Positions 24,001 to 34,439 of a stretch of DNA of 58,999 nt are shown here, in pieces. The notes below the pieces were generated by a model that saw only the letters and a program-made list of their open reading frames with translations, searched no databases and was not told the DNA's origin. The stretch comes from Chara braunii. Its lineage: Eukaryota > Streptophyta > Charophyceae > Charales > Characeae. Position 1 is the stretch's first letter, and each line of letters starts with the position of its first letter. The DNA is taken from NCBI GenBank assembly GCA_003427395.1, contig BFEA01000443.1, positions 1,077,473 to 1,136,471 on the forward strand, in the 5' to 3' direction. Position numbers and translations under genes: made by a program.

Positions 24001-24829
24001 GCTAATATTCTTGGCCGTGAAGATCTCGATCTTGACGGTGCACCTTTGCCTTTATTATTTTTCCTCATGCGGTGCCGTCGTTTCTTCTTAGGACTTTCAC
24101 ATATCCCCGCCATCCGTCCCGGCGGCGGTCCTCGACACTTAGTCTCACCGGCAGTCCCCGACACTTAGTCCCACCGGCGGTCCCCGACACTTAGTCCCAC
24201 CGGCGGTCCCCATCACTTAGTCCCACCGGCGGTCCCCGACACTTAGTCCCGCGGGTGGTCCCCAACACATTTTGCCCCGGATGCCATTATTTTTCCTTAG
24301 TCCCATGTGGCCCCGGGTGCCTTTCCCCGAGGTGTCCCACGTCCCTTGAGCATTTTGCCGCCCCACGGTGACCCTTCTCCCTTGTCTTTTTTGTGCCTTG
24401 CGCGTGCCTGTTCCTTTGTCCGCGGGGTCTCTAACCCGAGGCTCCCGTAGGTAGCCCCCATATTGGACCCTCGTTCTCCCGTTTCCCACGGCCTCCGGCC
24501 GTCCATCTTTCGACTCCCTCATTCCTTTGTCGTTGCCGTGCCACGTTCGCTGGTTTGAAGGTCCTTTGACCTTAATCTTGCTGAGTTCCAATAGTCCTCC
24601 CGACTTCATGCTACGTCCTATATGCCCTTGTTTCGGCGCTTATTCTCGTGCCGTCGCTGGTTTTCTCCTCCCGTGGTTCTTACCCCAGGACATCACTCCC
24701 TCCTGTGGCCTAATCCTTTGTCTTTTCTCTCTCCTGTCTCCTCACTTCAGATTTCTCTGTTGTGCTCAATTTGTCTATATTCAGTCTTTTGAGTAATGGA
24801 AAGTTATTCAGGACTCACCAGTCCCGACA
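21060..24829 (+). other. Non-coding body of giant element (copy 2)
   Basis: Aligns over its length with 1741-5575. It keeps the same hairpins (GCAGTCCG...CGGACTGC at 23731-23757, a weaker one at 23148-23172) and the GCAATCCGGATTGC palindrome near 22232. No protein similarity is seen in any frame. It ends at CA, 24828-24829. Confidence 0.75.
24121..24268 (+). repeat. ~27-bp tandem repeat (copy 2, 5-6 units)
   Basis: Units of CACTTAGTCCC-ACCGGCGGTCCCCGA, several almost identical, so expanded recently compared with copy 1. Confidence 0.85.
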
Positions 24830-24833
24830 ACGT

Positions 24834-25320
24834 GCTTCTACATTATACACTGTTTGGATCTCCCGATTTTGCTAGGCAGATCCTTCCTATGCAGATCCGA
24901 GTCACACATTATGAACAAACATGATGACACCATGTTTGTTATCTTGTGTGATCCCACCTGTGGAAATTTTGAGGTAATCACTTGTATAAACACCGGGCCC
25001 CACAGCTCGAAGAACAGACTCAACGAGGGATCTTACACGTTTGAAGAGTCAGAGAATAGACGAAGAGAACTAGAATGGGAGGAAAAAGAAGAATCAGATA
25101 ATGAAGAAGCAAGTGGGCTCGTATTAGCCTGGCAAATATTAGTGACGCAGTCGAATTGGTATCAGCCTACAGGATGGCGGACCCAGATGCCGTCAGAGCG
25201 CTTGCGGAAAGAATCCAAGACTGTCCGGAAGGAGGAAGAGTCGATCTTGTTTACCGACCTCCTCCTCCTCAGATGATAGGGCCACATATGTCAAATGCAC
25301 AAGCAGCCGACCAGCATTTT
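24834..25320 (+). pseudogene. Gypsy retropepsin C-terminus and linker to RT (copy 2)
   Basis: The frame resumes in mid-codon after the insertion. Landmarks are ILLGRSFLC (retropepsin C-terminal ILG motif), NKHDDTMFVILCDP and GSYTFEESENRR, all matching copy 1 (54522-54850). Near 25115 the frame moves by an indel into the phase that carries ISDAVELV-AYRMADPDAVRAL. That phase runs to the T TTT TTA heptamer and stops at 25366-25368. It lies on the same strand and in register with the 13826-14169 fragment. Confidence 0.88.
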
Positions 25321-25323
25321 TTA
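25317..25323 (+). other. Candidate -1 ribosomal frameshift site T TTT TTA (copy 2)
   Basis: In the protease-side frame the codons read CAT TTT TTA, giving the canonical slippery heptamer X XXY YYZ. A -1 slip leads into RGGLKQGS-RRYKT and then straight into the RT frame. The zero frame ends at a TAG at 25366. The same heptamer in the same phase is at 54414-54420 in copy 1. Confidence 0.6.
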
Positions 25324-25842
25324 GGGGTGGGCTTAAGCAGGGCTCCAAAAGGCGGTACAAAACGGTAGACAAGAAAAGTCATCCGGTACCAGTACTGGTA
25401 AGTCAAGAAGAAGATGTGTGTTACGAGCAGAAGAGAGAGTTGATACGACAAATGAAAGAGTGTACTACAAACGAACCTTGTCCCATCAACAAGGAAACTG
25501 AGAAGGATTTGATAATAGGCGAACGCGGTTTTCCGACAAAGCAAGAAGAGGCTCAGGTAAAAGACCTGATACGTGAGAAGCATGAAGCATATGCCTTCAA
25601 TGACGACCAACGCGGACGGTTGGACGTTGACAAAATTGAAATGATCCGCATTCATACTGTGCTTCATGAACCATGGAACGTTCGAGGAGCTACGTACCCC
25701 AACCCTGAGGATCGCCGAAAGGTGGTAAAGTACCTAGATGGGAAGATTCGCACGAATGTTGTTGGGTATTCTAGTGGACCATACGCTTCTCCTTGGTTCT
25801 GCTTTGTAAAACGAAATGGGGTGCTCAGATGGGTGCACGACT
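25324..25842 (+). pseudogene. Gypsy reverse transcriptase N-terminal part (copy 2)
   Basis: RT copies element RNA into DNA. The frame has HPVPVLV, RRRKVVKYLDGK-like finger sequence, YSSGPYASPWFCFVKRNG and RWVHD. It aligns with copy 1 up to RWV, then jumps to integrase at about 25842. The catalytic YxDD, RNase H and most of integrase are deleted, so this is inactive. Confidence 0.9.
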
Positions 25843-26442
25843 CGGGCTCACCCACACGCGAATGCGCCAGTTGAAAAATGCCATAGTACCATTACAAACT
25901 TTCTAGCCAAGTGGACTCATGGGAAACCGAATCTCTGGCCTAAATTCCTGAGAACGGTATTCTTTGTGGAGAATATCACTGTCAGAAGAACAACAGGGTA
26001 TGTGCCTGCGACCCTCTGGTATGGTCAGCACGCCACATTTCCGATTGAGAGTTTTCTAAAAACATGGCGCAGACAAGACTTGGAGAACAATTTGACCCTT
26101 GAAGAGCTATTGGACCTGAGGGCAAGGCAGATCAGCGCCACAGAAGAAAGGATTTAGGAAGCGGTCATTAAAGTGATGGATAGTCGTGGAAAGGATAAAG
26201 AAAGGTGGGACAAACTCCTTAGAGTGAGGGTCGAGCCACGGCAAGTTGGCGAAACGGTATTGCTCTACGACTCTTCTTTGGAAATGCAGTAGTCGCGAAA
26301 GCTGGACAAACGTTGGCTTGGACCTTTCAAAATCAGAAAACAGGGACTTCATGAGGCCTATGAATTGGAAGAGATGGATCAGATTCCAAGGAAGGATTGG
26401 GTTTCAGGGTCCAGGCTGAAGAAATTCAAGGTCAGAGAAGAG
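25843..26442 (+). pseudogene. Gypsy integrase C-terminal part (copy 2)
   Basis: It begins in the integrase core at HPHANAPVEKCHSTI, which carries the third catalytic Glu (VEK), and continues through PATLWYGQHATFPIESF, LYDSSLEMQ, the GPY/F motif (RWLGPFKI) and [12 protein letters not shown]. Stops at 26155-26157 and a TAG near 26290 break it. It ends at GAGGTGAGT, which looks like a 5' splice site. No chromodomain is present. Confidence 0.9.
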
Positions 26443-26764
26443 GTGAGTCCGGTTTGATACAACGAACTTGCGTAAGCAGGGAATATGCTTATATATATAT
26501 GTATATATATGTGTTTGTATGTCTAAGTATATACAGATACATATATGAATACATATGTATATATATATATATATATACGTATATGTATATGTATGGATAT
26601 ATTGGGAATATATACGTGTATATACATACGTATATATATATATATATATACATATGAGTGCAGATAGAAGAGTACCTTGTCAAGCTTGTATTAATGATGA
26701 AAAGTGTTGCCTTGATGATGATGACTTATCCTTGTACCTGTCATTGCTTCCTCTCTATGTGCAG
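26443..26764 (+). other. Putative intron between integrase and 3' ORF (copy 2)
   Basis: The donor is GAG|GTGAGT (26443) and the acceptor is a pyrimidine-rich run ending ATGTGCAG (26764); the interval is 322 nt and contains a TA/CATA microsatellite (26480-26655). Copy 1 has donor and acceptor at the corresponding places (51040, 50870). After splicing, a TGA follows within two codons, so it would not fuse the ORFs. It fits a leader intron or subgenomic mRNA for the 3' ORF. Inference from sequence only. Confidence 0.4.
26480..26660 (+). repeat. TA/CATA microsatellite
   Basis: Simple alternating ATATATGTAT sequence that inflates the putative intron of copy 2 relative to copy 1. Confidence 0.95.
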
Positions 26765-26789
26765 GCGTGACCCTTGGGGAGAAGTGGCC

Positions 26790-29087
26790 ATGGCCCAGCG
26801 AGGAAGGATGGCAGAGCCCTCTGGACCAACCTTGAGAAAGGGAGGGCAGAGGAGGGATCAAGGAATCTCAAGGAACCTGGAGGAATTACCAGTCTATAAA
26901 GCAGGGGAAAACTTGCGCGTGTTTTGGAGGAATTTTGAGGAGTATGCATTTAGGCGAGAGTGGGATGATAAGATGAAGCTCTCGAAAGTGACTGGGGTGG
27001 GGGGATATAAAAAGAAAATTGAAGGAGTGGCAGCTGAGTGTTTGAGGTGGAAGACGTGTGTAGTCAGATTGTGGCAGCTCATGGGAAACTTTCCAAGGGA
27101 CGAGATTGAGGACGATTTGACATTTGATGGGACAAACCTTGATCAGTTTGTTGACAGCCTACCACTATCTGCAGAAAAGGGTGGATGGAATGACGAGGAA
27201 AAGCGAAAGAGGTTGATGGAGAGAACAAAAAAGAGTGAGAGTGAAGAAGTGAAGAGGATTGTGGAGGAAGTTTGCACTTGGCAGGGAATACTAATAAAGC
27301 GGCAGATGGCATATACCCAGATAAAGCAAGACCAAACAAGAAAGGAAAAACTACAAGAGAAGTGATTGTGGATTGGAAGGGAGGAGGATGAGTTGCAGAG
27401 AAAGGCTCAGGAGGAAGGAGAGGAAGAGGATGTGCCATTGAGGAACTTGAGAAGCAAGCCAAGAACTTTTTCCAAGGACAGGAGCAGAGGATCTGACCAG
27501 GCAATGGAAGAGGAGAAGGCAAAAAAGAAGGCGGCGGTAGAAAGAAAAAGGGGTCAGGAAGTGAATAGGGCACCGAGGGCCAAAAGGATTGAAGGAAGAA
27601 GATCAGTTGAGGATGAAAGAGAAGGAGTGGAGATGGAGAGAAGTGAGAAGAGAGAAAGAACAGAAAAGGATAAGGCAGTGGAAGGGGAAAAGGTGGAAGA
27701 GAGAAAGGTGGAGTATGAAGGTTCATCTCAACAAAAAGGGGAAGCAAGAGAAGGGCACATAAACAAAGAAGAGAGAGCTCAGAGGGAGAAGAGGAAGAAA
27801 GGATGGAGGGACTATATGATTAGAATGCTACAAGATGATGATCTGTCTGTAAACTCCACTTCAGATGTGAGGTTCAAGAGGATGCTGCTTTCTGAACTGG
27901 TGGTAAGTTCCAAGCACTCCACCAACTTGCACAAACTGATGGGATTGCATGAAATGTTGGATGAGAAGCGCACAAGGCTCTTCGAGGAATATGCTGATGT
28001 TGCAAAGAAATTGGATGAGACGGAGAGGGGAAAGAATGAGAAAGAAATTAGAGAGGACATGGAGGCAGTGGGAAAGGGGCTTCAGGCAGAGCTGAAGGGA
28101 AGCACTGAGCTCTTTACCCAAAGATTCTTGGACTATATCCCTGGGTTCTTGAAGGAGATGAGCAGGTTAAGAACGAAGGAAGAGGAAAGGGATGCCCATG
28201 TGACAAGATTGACAGAGGATTTGGAAGGGATAAGAAGGGAAATAGAAAACTTGAAGAAGGGGAAGGAAAAGTTGTTAAAACAAGTAAGTGCTTTGGAGGT
28301 TTCCCTGTCCCAGAAAAGCAAGGAACTGGAAGATGAGGTGGCAGAAAGGAAGAAGATGGAAAAAAAAGTTGAGAGTTTGTGCTCTGGGATCAGTCTGCAA
28401 GGGGAAGACATGTAACAAGTGATTACAGAAAGAGAAAAGATGAGTCAGGTATGAGAGAAAAGGTGGGAGGAAGTACTGGAAGGGATAAAAGAGCTCAAAC
28501 TGAGTCACCAGGAAAGAGAGAAGGAAATCACGAGAGTGGTAGAGTGGAAGAATGAGGGAGGGTTTGAGATCAAGATGGCAGAAGGAGAAAGAAAGGTTCC
28601 TCAGTCAAAGGAAGGAGAAGGAAGGATGGGAGAGCAAACCGAGGTTGGAACGGAGGGACCATCCAACAAAGAGCCACAAGAAGAGTCAAGGGTTGAAGGA
28701 CCTCCTGCCTGAGAGGAAAATAAGAGAGAATGCGTGGGGTTGCCTCAGCAGAGGGGCATCAAGAGAAATGAACAGCCTGGTGTGGAAACATCAGAAGGGG
28801 CTGGGAGTCAGGCAGAGATTTCAAATCGGCCTCTTGCTAAAAAGACCAGATATAACAAAGTCAAAAGTAGGTGCTTCTTCTGCATGAAAGAAAGACACTT
28901 CAGGGATGACTGTGCGATATTGGCTTAATATATTAGGAAAGGGATGGTCAGGTTTGACTCCAGGGGAAGACTGGTTGTCAGCAATGGACAAACAATTCCC
29001 AGGACGCCCGAGGGTGGCAGGGTAGAACTCCAAAGGATGCTGGGGCTGACCGCCGCTTTCTCAGGATATGAAATAGGTAGGTTGTAA
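26790..29087 (+). pseudogene. Gag-like 3' ORF downstream of integrase (copy 2)
   Basis: One frame of about 765 codons, from ATG 26790 to TAA 29085-29087, with five stops (27363, 28413, 28452, 28710, 28926) and no frameshift. Domains: a capsid-like N-terminus of ~110 residues (VFWRNFEEYAFRREW, LRWKTCVVRLWQLM); a Glu/Lys-rich charged region; a long coiled coil at about residues 390-540 (KKLDETERGKNEKE, LEDEVAERKKMEKKVE); a CCHC zinc knuckle CFFCMKERHFRDDC; and a tail with RTPEGGRVELQR. The same domain order and tail occur in 48133-50847. It would be an RNA-binding, particle-forming type of protein. It is decayed here. The alternative is the gag of a separate element, but there is no LTR between it and integrase. 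Confidence 0.8.
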
Positions 29088-30185
29088 GTTAAGATATTTT
29101 GATAAAAACGGGGAGAACAAATAAGAGAGTAGAGTGTAGTATGGAAAAAGGGGACAAACTTTTATTCTAGGATTTGGTAAGGGTAGAAGCTTAAGAGTGG
29201 GAGGTAACATAAGGGGAAATGCATAAAACATTTTGGAGTTCAGATGAGAGGTGAGTGGGATAAGTCACATATGTGACTCATTGTATCATACTTGTATTTT
29301 ATATATATATATGATCAGAAAGGGGGGGAAATGAGCTGGTGACCACAAACACTTTTCATATTGTGAGTGTATCCTTGTCCACGATTTCAAATCTTCTTTT
29401 ATGGATGAGTACCTCCCTTCGTCTATCACTATTTAGATCCTCTGAGGTCTGATAATGGTGGTAGAGGAACGGGTGAGTCAGTGTATGGATGGAAGTCGGC
29501 AGAAGGATTGAATGATCTGATGCTGAATTGATTTTATGTGTATGATTGGAATGTCATGCTATGGTATGGGTAAATACCTCTCATGGGGTAAATATTGTTT
29601 TGCCAAATGAATTCGAATGGGATGTCTGTTTTGGATGGATCAGACAAGCAAAAAGTCAACATGCTTGATTTCAATTCAAATATTGGTTTTATATATATCA
29701 ATGACCCCGAGGTGCGAGCCTCACCAAACTAAGATCAAAGACTTGGAGGGCACAACCGTGAGTGGCAACCTGACGATAGCTCAATTATTTGAAAATCTCA
29801 TTTATTTGGTTTATTTTAAAAAGAAGCATCGTTCATCCATCTCAAGGGTTAACCTGAGGGCATAAAATACCAAGCCTATCATAGAAAATTGGCATCGTTT
29901 GGACGTAACTCCAAGCGTGGGCTGCTGACCTAGCATAACCAGGCAGCAGACCCTTCGATTATGGCCTAGAAGAGAGACTAGAGGGGATGGTCACCCCGGT
30001 GAAGAAATCTATTCAGGTAGGAGTCGAAAGGGTCGAGATTAGTCTTGAAATTGTGAATATATTTGAAAAGATAAGTCGAATATCCCATCGTTGCGCAACC
30101 AACGAGGGTAACCACCGATAAGCAACAATGCGGTGGGCCGCAACTCCGGCGTGATCAGCAGGACTGTGGTGGGTCATGATCGGGT
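29088..30185. other. Gene-free 3' flank of gypsy copy 2
   Basis: AT-rich sequence with no supportable gene, likely the 3' non-coding part of the element. A short TA run occurs at about 29300. I do not find an LTR start or polypurine tract that I would defend. Confidence 0.5.
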
Positions 30186-30562
30186 CCCGGAACTGTGCGC
30201 ATCACCCCGCACCGTGGCCAGGCTAACCATCTCAGTATCGATCCAATTTTAACGGATGTCCCGAAGGACTTGTGCACCTCAACCTGCTTCGCGACCGGGT
30301 ACGGCCCCGAATCTTTCTGCCAACGTCATTCCTCCGCAGCTAACGCTGCGGATCTTCCCAATATTGCCCCAGATCTACCGGTATCTCGTGAGGCTTGCGC
30401 GCCCTAACGCCCTATTGCTTCCCCAAAGGTTAGCCGACCCTCTCTTTTTTGCCCCCTTTATAAACCTAGGATCGTAAACAACGAAGGGGATACAATAGAG
30501 TAAAAAGATAAACTTAAAATAAGACCCCAGAACAAATTAGGGAAGGGGATCGTCAGAAGGTA
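30186..30562 (+). repeat. R1 repeat, copy a (with 28-bp upstream flank)
   Basis: A ~340-bp unit starting GTGGCCAGGCT and ending GGGGATCGTCAGAAGG, with TATA-like CTTTATAAACCTAGGATCG inside and a conserved AACGGATGTCCCGAAGGACT core. It is preceded by CCCGGAACTG sequence that normally precedes R1 at the outer end of the right arm. It is shared with 30832-31182, 37428-37764 and 45077-45421, all in plus orientation. Confidence 0.9.
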
Positions 30563-30831
30563 AATGGGTTTATAGAGGGGAGGCAATAATTACCTCTCAT
30601 TTCCCTGCCTCCAAAACTCCTACTGAGTCCCAGCAGAGCTCCTACAATCGGTGGGGCGAACCTCCCACAGAGGCCTTGGCGCGGATTACGGGTTGCAGTC
30701 CCGCCTGCCGCCTTCCTCTCTGAACTAGACTAGACTCAGATTTAGGAAGGCAGAGAAAGAAGTTTTCAGACACTCAAGATCCAAGGAGGGTGCTTTCAGA
30801 CTCGTGGGAGAGGGCCTTAAAGCCTTGGCGC
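30563..30831 (+). repeat. R2-type fragment between two R1 copies
   Basis: Contains GGGTTTATAGAGGGGAGGCA, CAATCGGTGGGGCGAACCTC and CACAGAGGCCTTGGCGCGGA. This matches 42095-42300 of the right arm in the same orientation and its inverse at 34080-34220 in the left arm. So pieces of arm sequence have been shuffled beside R1. Confidence 0.8.
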
Positions 30832-31182
30832 GCCGTGGTCAGGCTGACCTTCTAAGTATGGATCCAATTTTAACGGATGTCCCGAAGGACTTGTGCACCT
30901 CAGCCTGCTTCGCGACCGAGTATGACCCCGAATCTTTCTGCCAACGTCATTCCTCCGCGGCTGACGCTGCGGGTCTTCCCAATATTGCCCCAGATCTACC
31001 GGTATCTCGTAGGGCTTGCACGCGCCAACGCCCTGTTGCTTTCCCAAAGGTTAGCCGACCCTCCCTTCTGCCCCCCTTTATAACCCTAGGATCGTAAACA
31101 AGGAAGGGGATACAATAGAATAAAAAGGTAAACTTAAAATAAGACCCCAGAACAAATTAGGGAAGGGGATCGTCAGAAGGTA
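30832..31182 (+). repeat. R1 repeat, copy b
   Basis: The same unit as copy a, then a tail GTACAGGCCGCGGGCCTTAC that also follows R1 copy d at 45421. It marks the outer boundary of the left inverted arm. Confidence 0.9.
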
Positions 31183-31246
31183 CAGGCCGCGGGCCTTACT
31201 AGGAACCCCCCCTTGACCCTGCGGCGCCGGGTGACGCGCGCAGTTC

Positions 31247-31282
31247 GTCTCTTATACACATCTAGATGTGTATAAGAGACAG
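31247..31282. other. Tn5/Nextera mosaic-end junction adapter (artefact)
   Basis: Two head-to-head 19-bp Tn5 mosaic ends (second half AGATGTGTATAAGAGACAG complete, first half missing its first two bases), exactly the mate-pair circularisation junction of transposase-based libraries. About 139 bp of exact sequence is repeated on both sides (31108-31246 and 31283-31421). This is an assembly artefact, not a transposon. Confidence 0.97.
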
Positions 31283-34200
31283 GGATACAATAGAATAAAA
31301 AGGTAAACTTAAAATAAGACCCCAGAACAAATTAGGGAAGGGGATCGTCAGAAGGTACAGGCCGCGGGCCTTACTAGGAACCCCCCCTTGACCCTGCGGC
31401 GCCGGGTGACGCGCGCAGTTCCGGGAATGAACCCGGGCGCGGGTCAGGCCCGGTACGTGCGAGGGGGGAGGGAAGAGTACCTGACCGCTTGCAGTTGCGG
31501 GGAGGAGTTACTTGTGCAAGGCGGGTGCGTGTGAGGTCCGGGGATGAACTCGGACGAGAGGCAGGTCGGGTGCGCGAGCAGAGCCAAGGAAGGAGGCCGA
31601 ATGGCCTTTGAGGCCACCACGGCGCATCGCCCTGGAGGAGTCCCTCGGGACATCTGTTAATATTGGAACGATACAGGGAGGATAGCTTGGCTGCTGCGCA
31701 AGGGTGGCACGCTCGACTTGAGGGAAACGGGTAGGGGTTTTGGGGCGTGCCTACTTGGATCCGGCCTCAAAGGGGGGCCAGATCCGTGCACAACGCCGAC
31801 GAAGTGAGGTGGCACTGGGGCCACTCGAGTGTCGAAGAGCCGCGGGCGTTGATCGCGCCCGTAGTCCTTCGGGATATTTGTTAAGGCGGGAGCAATGCAG
31901 AGGAAATTAGCCTGGCCCCCGCGCCTGGATGACGCGTACAAAAGAAAGGGGGGGGGCGAGCTTTAGCACTTTTTGCCAACGAGTTTTTCTCGTCGCCCTG
32001 GGACCAAGCGCAGCGGGGACGTCCTAAGATGACGGTCGGGCTGTGTAGCGCTAGAGTGTCAGGTTGACGTCAACCCGGCCAAAGAACAGAGTCGGCGAAG
32101 AGGAGATGGACAATGCGGGTGGGAGGTGGTGATCGCTCGCGATTCTTGAATAGAATCGGGCGGGGAAGGGGAGTGTGTGTCAAGGGTTTGGAGGATGGGC
32201 GATTGCGATAGTGGAGGCGGATTAGAGGGAGACAGCCTGGGTCTGGTGCTGCTGGAGTAGAAAGTTGCGCGGGGGGGGCACGAGCGATGCACCTAGCCGG
32301 GATCCGGCTATAGATTCAGTTTGAATTTTCTCCTTCGGGTAGTGGGGGTAGTACGAGGAAGGTGTGGAGAGCGGAGGACTTACTTACCGGCCGGTGCATC
32401 GTTCAGCAGGTCAGTGAGGGCAGCGGGAACAGACTGGGAAATCAACAATGCACCCTTCCATATTGTAGTGAGAGATTCGCTCGCTCCACTCACTGCAGCA
32501 AGGGGGGGGGGCAAGAAGCTAGCCACGAGGTCGGGGGCTTACCTGATGGCCGGTGTGGAGCCCATCTCGCCGGTGAAGGATTATATACACACAGAAAAGG
32601 GGGCCAGGTAAGAGAGAGAGAGGACAGAGAAGGTATGCTTACCTCGGTGAAGGCGGTGAGGGGTGGACCGGAGATTAGGCCGCGACGCCGAGCCGGGCAC
32701 TAACCCGACATGTGAGTTGGAGTCGTAGCTGTCGGCTGGCACTTGCCTTCAGGAGAGCCGATCGGCTTGCCGCCCCTGACTATCGGTGTGTTGGGCCGGT
32801 TACAACGTTATTACCGCTTGTTCAAGGCATCTGCAGTTGTTGCTCCCATAGTGCATTGTTGCACAGGGTGTAAAGATGGTCTGTGGAAGAAGGGTGCCGC
32901 AGTTGAGCCTGATCGCCGCAACCACTGTTGGTGATGTCGTGAGGACAGTGGATGTTTAGGGCCATGGAATTGCGGCGCCATTACAGAGGATGAGGGAGGG
33001 ATATCAGAAGAAGTGACTGAACTGCAGGAGAGGCCGAGTTCTGCGTATCACTTATAAGTTGTTGCTGCGTGTTCACCACAGGATGCTGCTACGCAAGCTA
33101 CGGTCTGCGGCATCCAGGTGCACAGTATCACTGCTATTGTCGCTATCGACCGCTGCTGGGTATCTTTGCTGAGTTCGGCTGCCAGGTGGGGACCGCTGTT
33201 GCTGTTTTTGAGCATGCACAACTACTATCGTTCCCGACCGTGCACAGATTATCAGCGATGTGTTGTGTGCCATTTGCTGCGTTTAAGGACCGTGCCCAAC
33301 TGCGGGCGACTGCTACTGTTGTGTGTTACTCAAATACCACCGCGACTACTGTTAGCCACTACGGCCCACTGTGTGGCGGCAACTGGACTAAGAGGGAAGG
33401 CAACAAAAAGGGGGTGAGAAACAAGCTATGGGGACTGGGGACCTGCCGGTTTAGTCGAGGCTGGCTGCAGTGCACAGTTGCTGCTTATTCTATCGACCGG
33501 GGGCAAACCGATGTTGCTGCTGCAGATTGGGGGCGGGCTGCTGCGGTTGCTAATGGCTGCCGCTAGGAGCTGTGGCTATGATCGGAAGCTGGGGAAGAAA
33601 CGGTCGTCGAGGTGTTTGATGGAGCACAGTTTCTGCTGCTGCCGACAGAGCACAATTTACAGCTACTTGCTGCGTGTAGACTGTGGCGGCTGATTGATAG
33701 CGTGTGAGCTACGTTGCGTGCGGGCTGTTATTGTGGGCTACTACGTATTACTGCTTGTCGGTGTGGATTGTTACGGGTCGCTATGTAACCACGATTGGGC
33801 TAAGGAGGGGTGTTAAAACTTGGGGAGGAGATCAGGCAGGACAAGTAGGGGGTTAGTGCTGCGATTTGTGAGGTCGGTCGAGGGTGGACATGGACAGTTG
33901 ACTTCANAAGTTGGCCAGGCTGTGGTACTGCTTGGCCATCATTGCGGGGCTCTCAGGCACTGAAGATACCAAGGCCCTCTCATGCAAGTCTAAGCGCACT
34001 ATTCCTGGATCTGAGAGTCTGAGGCTTTCTCTTTCTGTCCTTCTTCCTCTAAGTCTGCTCCTTTGGTTCTGAGAGGAAGGCGGAAGGCGGGGCTGTTACC
34101 CGTAGTCCGTGCCAAGGCCTATGTGGGAGGTTCGCCCCACCGATTGAGGGAGCTCTGCCGGGGCTCAGGAGGATTCCTAGAGGCAGGGAATTGAGTGGTA

Positions 34201-34439
34201 ATTCCCTGACTCCTTCTATAAACCCCGTTATAACCCCTACCTCTACATCTTTCTATGTTTGACTGAGTGCATGGTATGTATCCTGTATTTTACTTTGAGT
34301 TGATTTTCAGGACAAAAGTCAGATTAAAATAAAGGAATGTGTGTGCAAGGTCAGTTTCAGGTTTGCTGGTTGCCTGAAAGCAGATTGTGAACGAAAGAGG
34401 GTTGCATCTGGGGGAAGGTTGGGAGGAAGGCAGTATTTT

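Larger units (their letters stand above)
14170..24829 (+). mobile_element. Giant TG...CA satellite-bearing element, copy 2 (complete, 10,660 bp)
   Basis: It begins TGTAGGGCC and ends TCCCGACA, so it has the TG...CA termini of LTR-type DNA, with a short imperfect terminal inversion (TGTAGGG / TGTCGGG). It is flanked by a 4-bp duplication, ACGT at 14166-14169 and 24830-24833. Removing element and one ACGT restores a continuous gypsy protease reading frame, which fixes both ends to the base. Its two ends are not direct repeats of each other, so it is most simply a giant solo LTR, or a non-autonomous integrase-type element such as a Ginger-like transposon. Order inside: unique 5' kilobase, GATA/GA microsatellites, satellite A, linker dimer, satellite B, GAA tract, 4-kb body. 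Confidence 0.88.
13826..29087 (+). mobile_element. Ty3/gypsy retrotransposon, copy 2 (interrupted and internally deleted)
   Basis: The same family as copy 1 but on the plus strand. It starts in the protease, is interrupted by the 10,660-bp element, lacks about 2.3 kb between RT fingers and integrase core, and retains the gag-like 3' ORF. Divergence from copy 1 is substantial at protein level, so shared features between the two are informative. Confidence 0.88.

Noticed and set aside
27079-27747. 222-codon minus-strand frame (Pro/Leu/Phe-rich)
   Set aside because: Antisense shadow of the charged, coiled-coil 3' ORF on the plus strand.
31247-31282. Natural transposon end or terminator palindrome (also at 36699 and 42521)
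   Set aside because: The halves are the Tn5 mosaic end used in Nextera kits, flanked by exact duplications of neighbouring sequence; best explained as library adapter.
32321-32611. Frame conserved in both inverted arms (also 43878-44168, minus strand)
   Set aside because: Similarity reflects duplication of the DNA; the frame is short, has no recognisable domain, and changes are not clearly biased to synonymous sites by eye.
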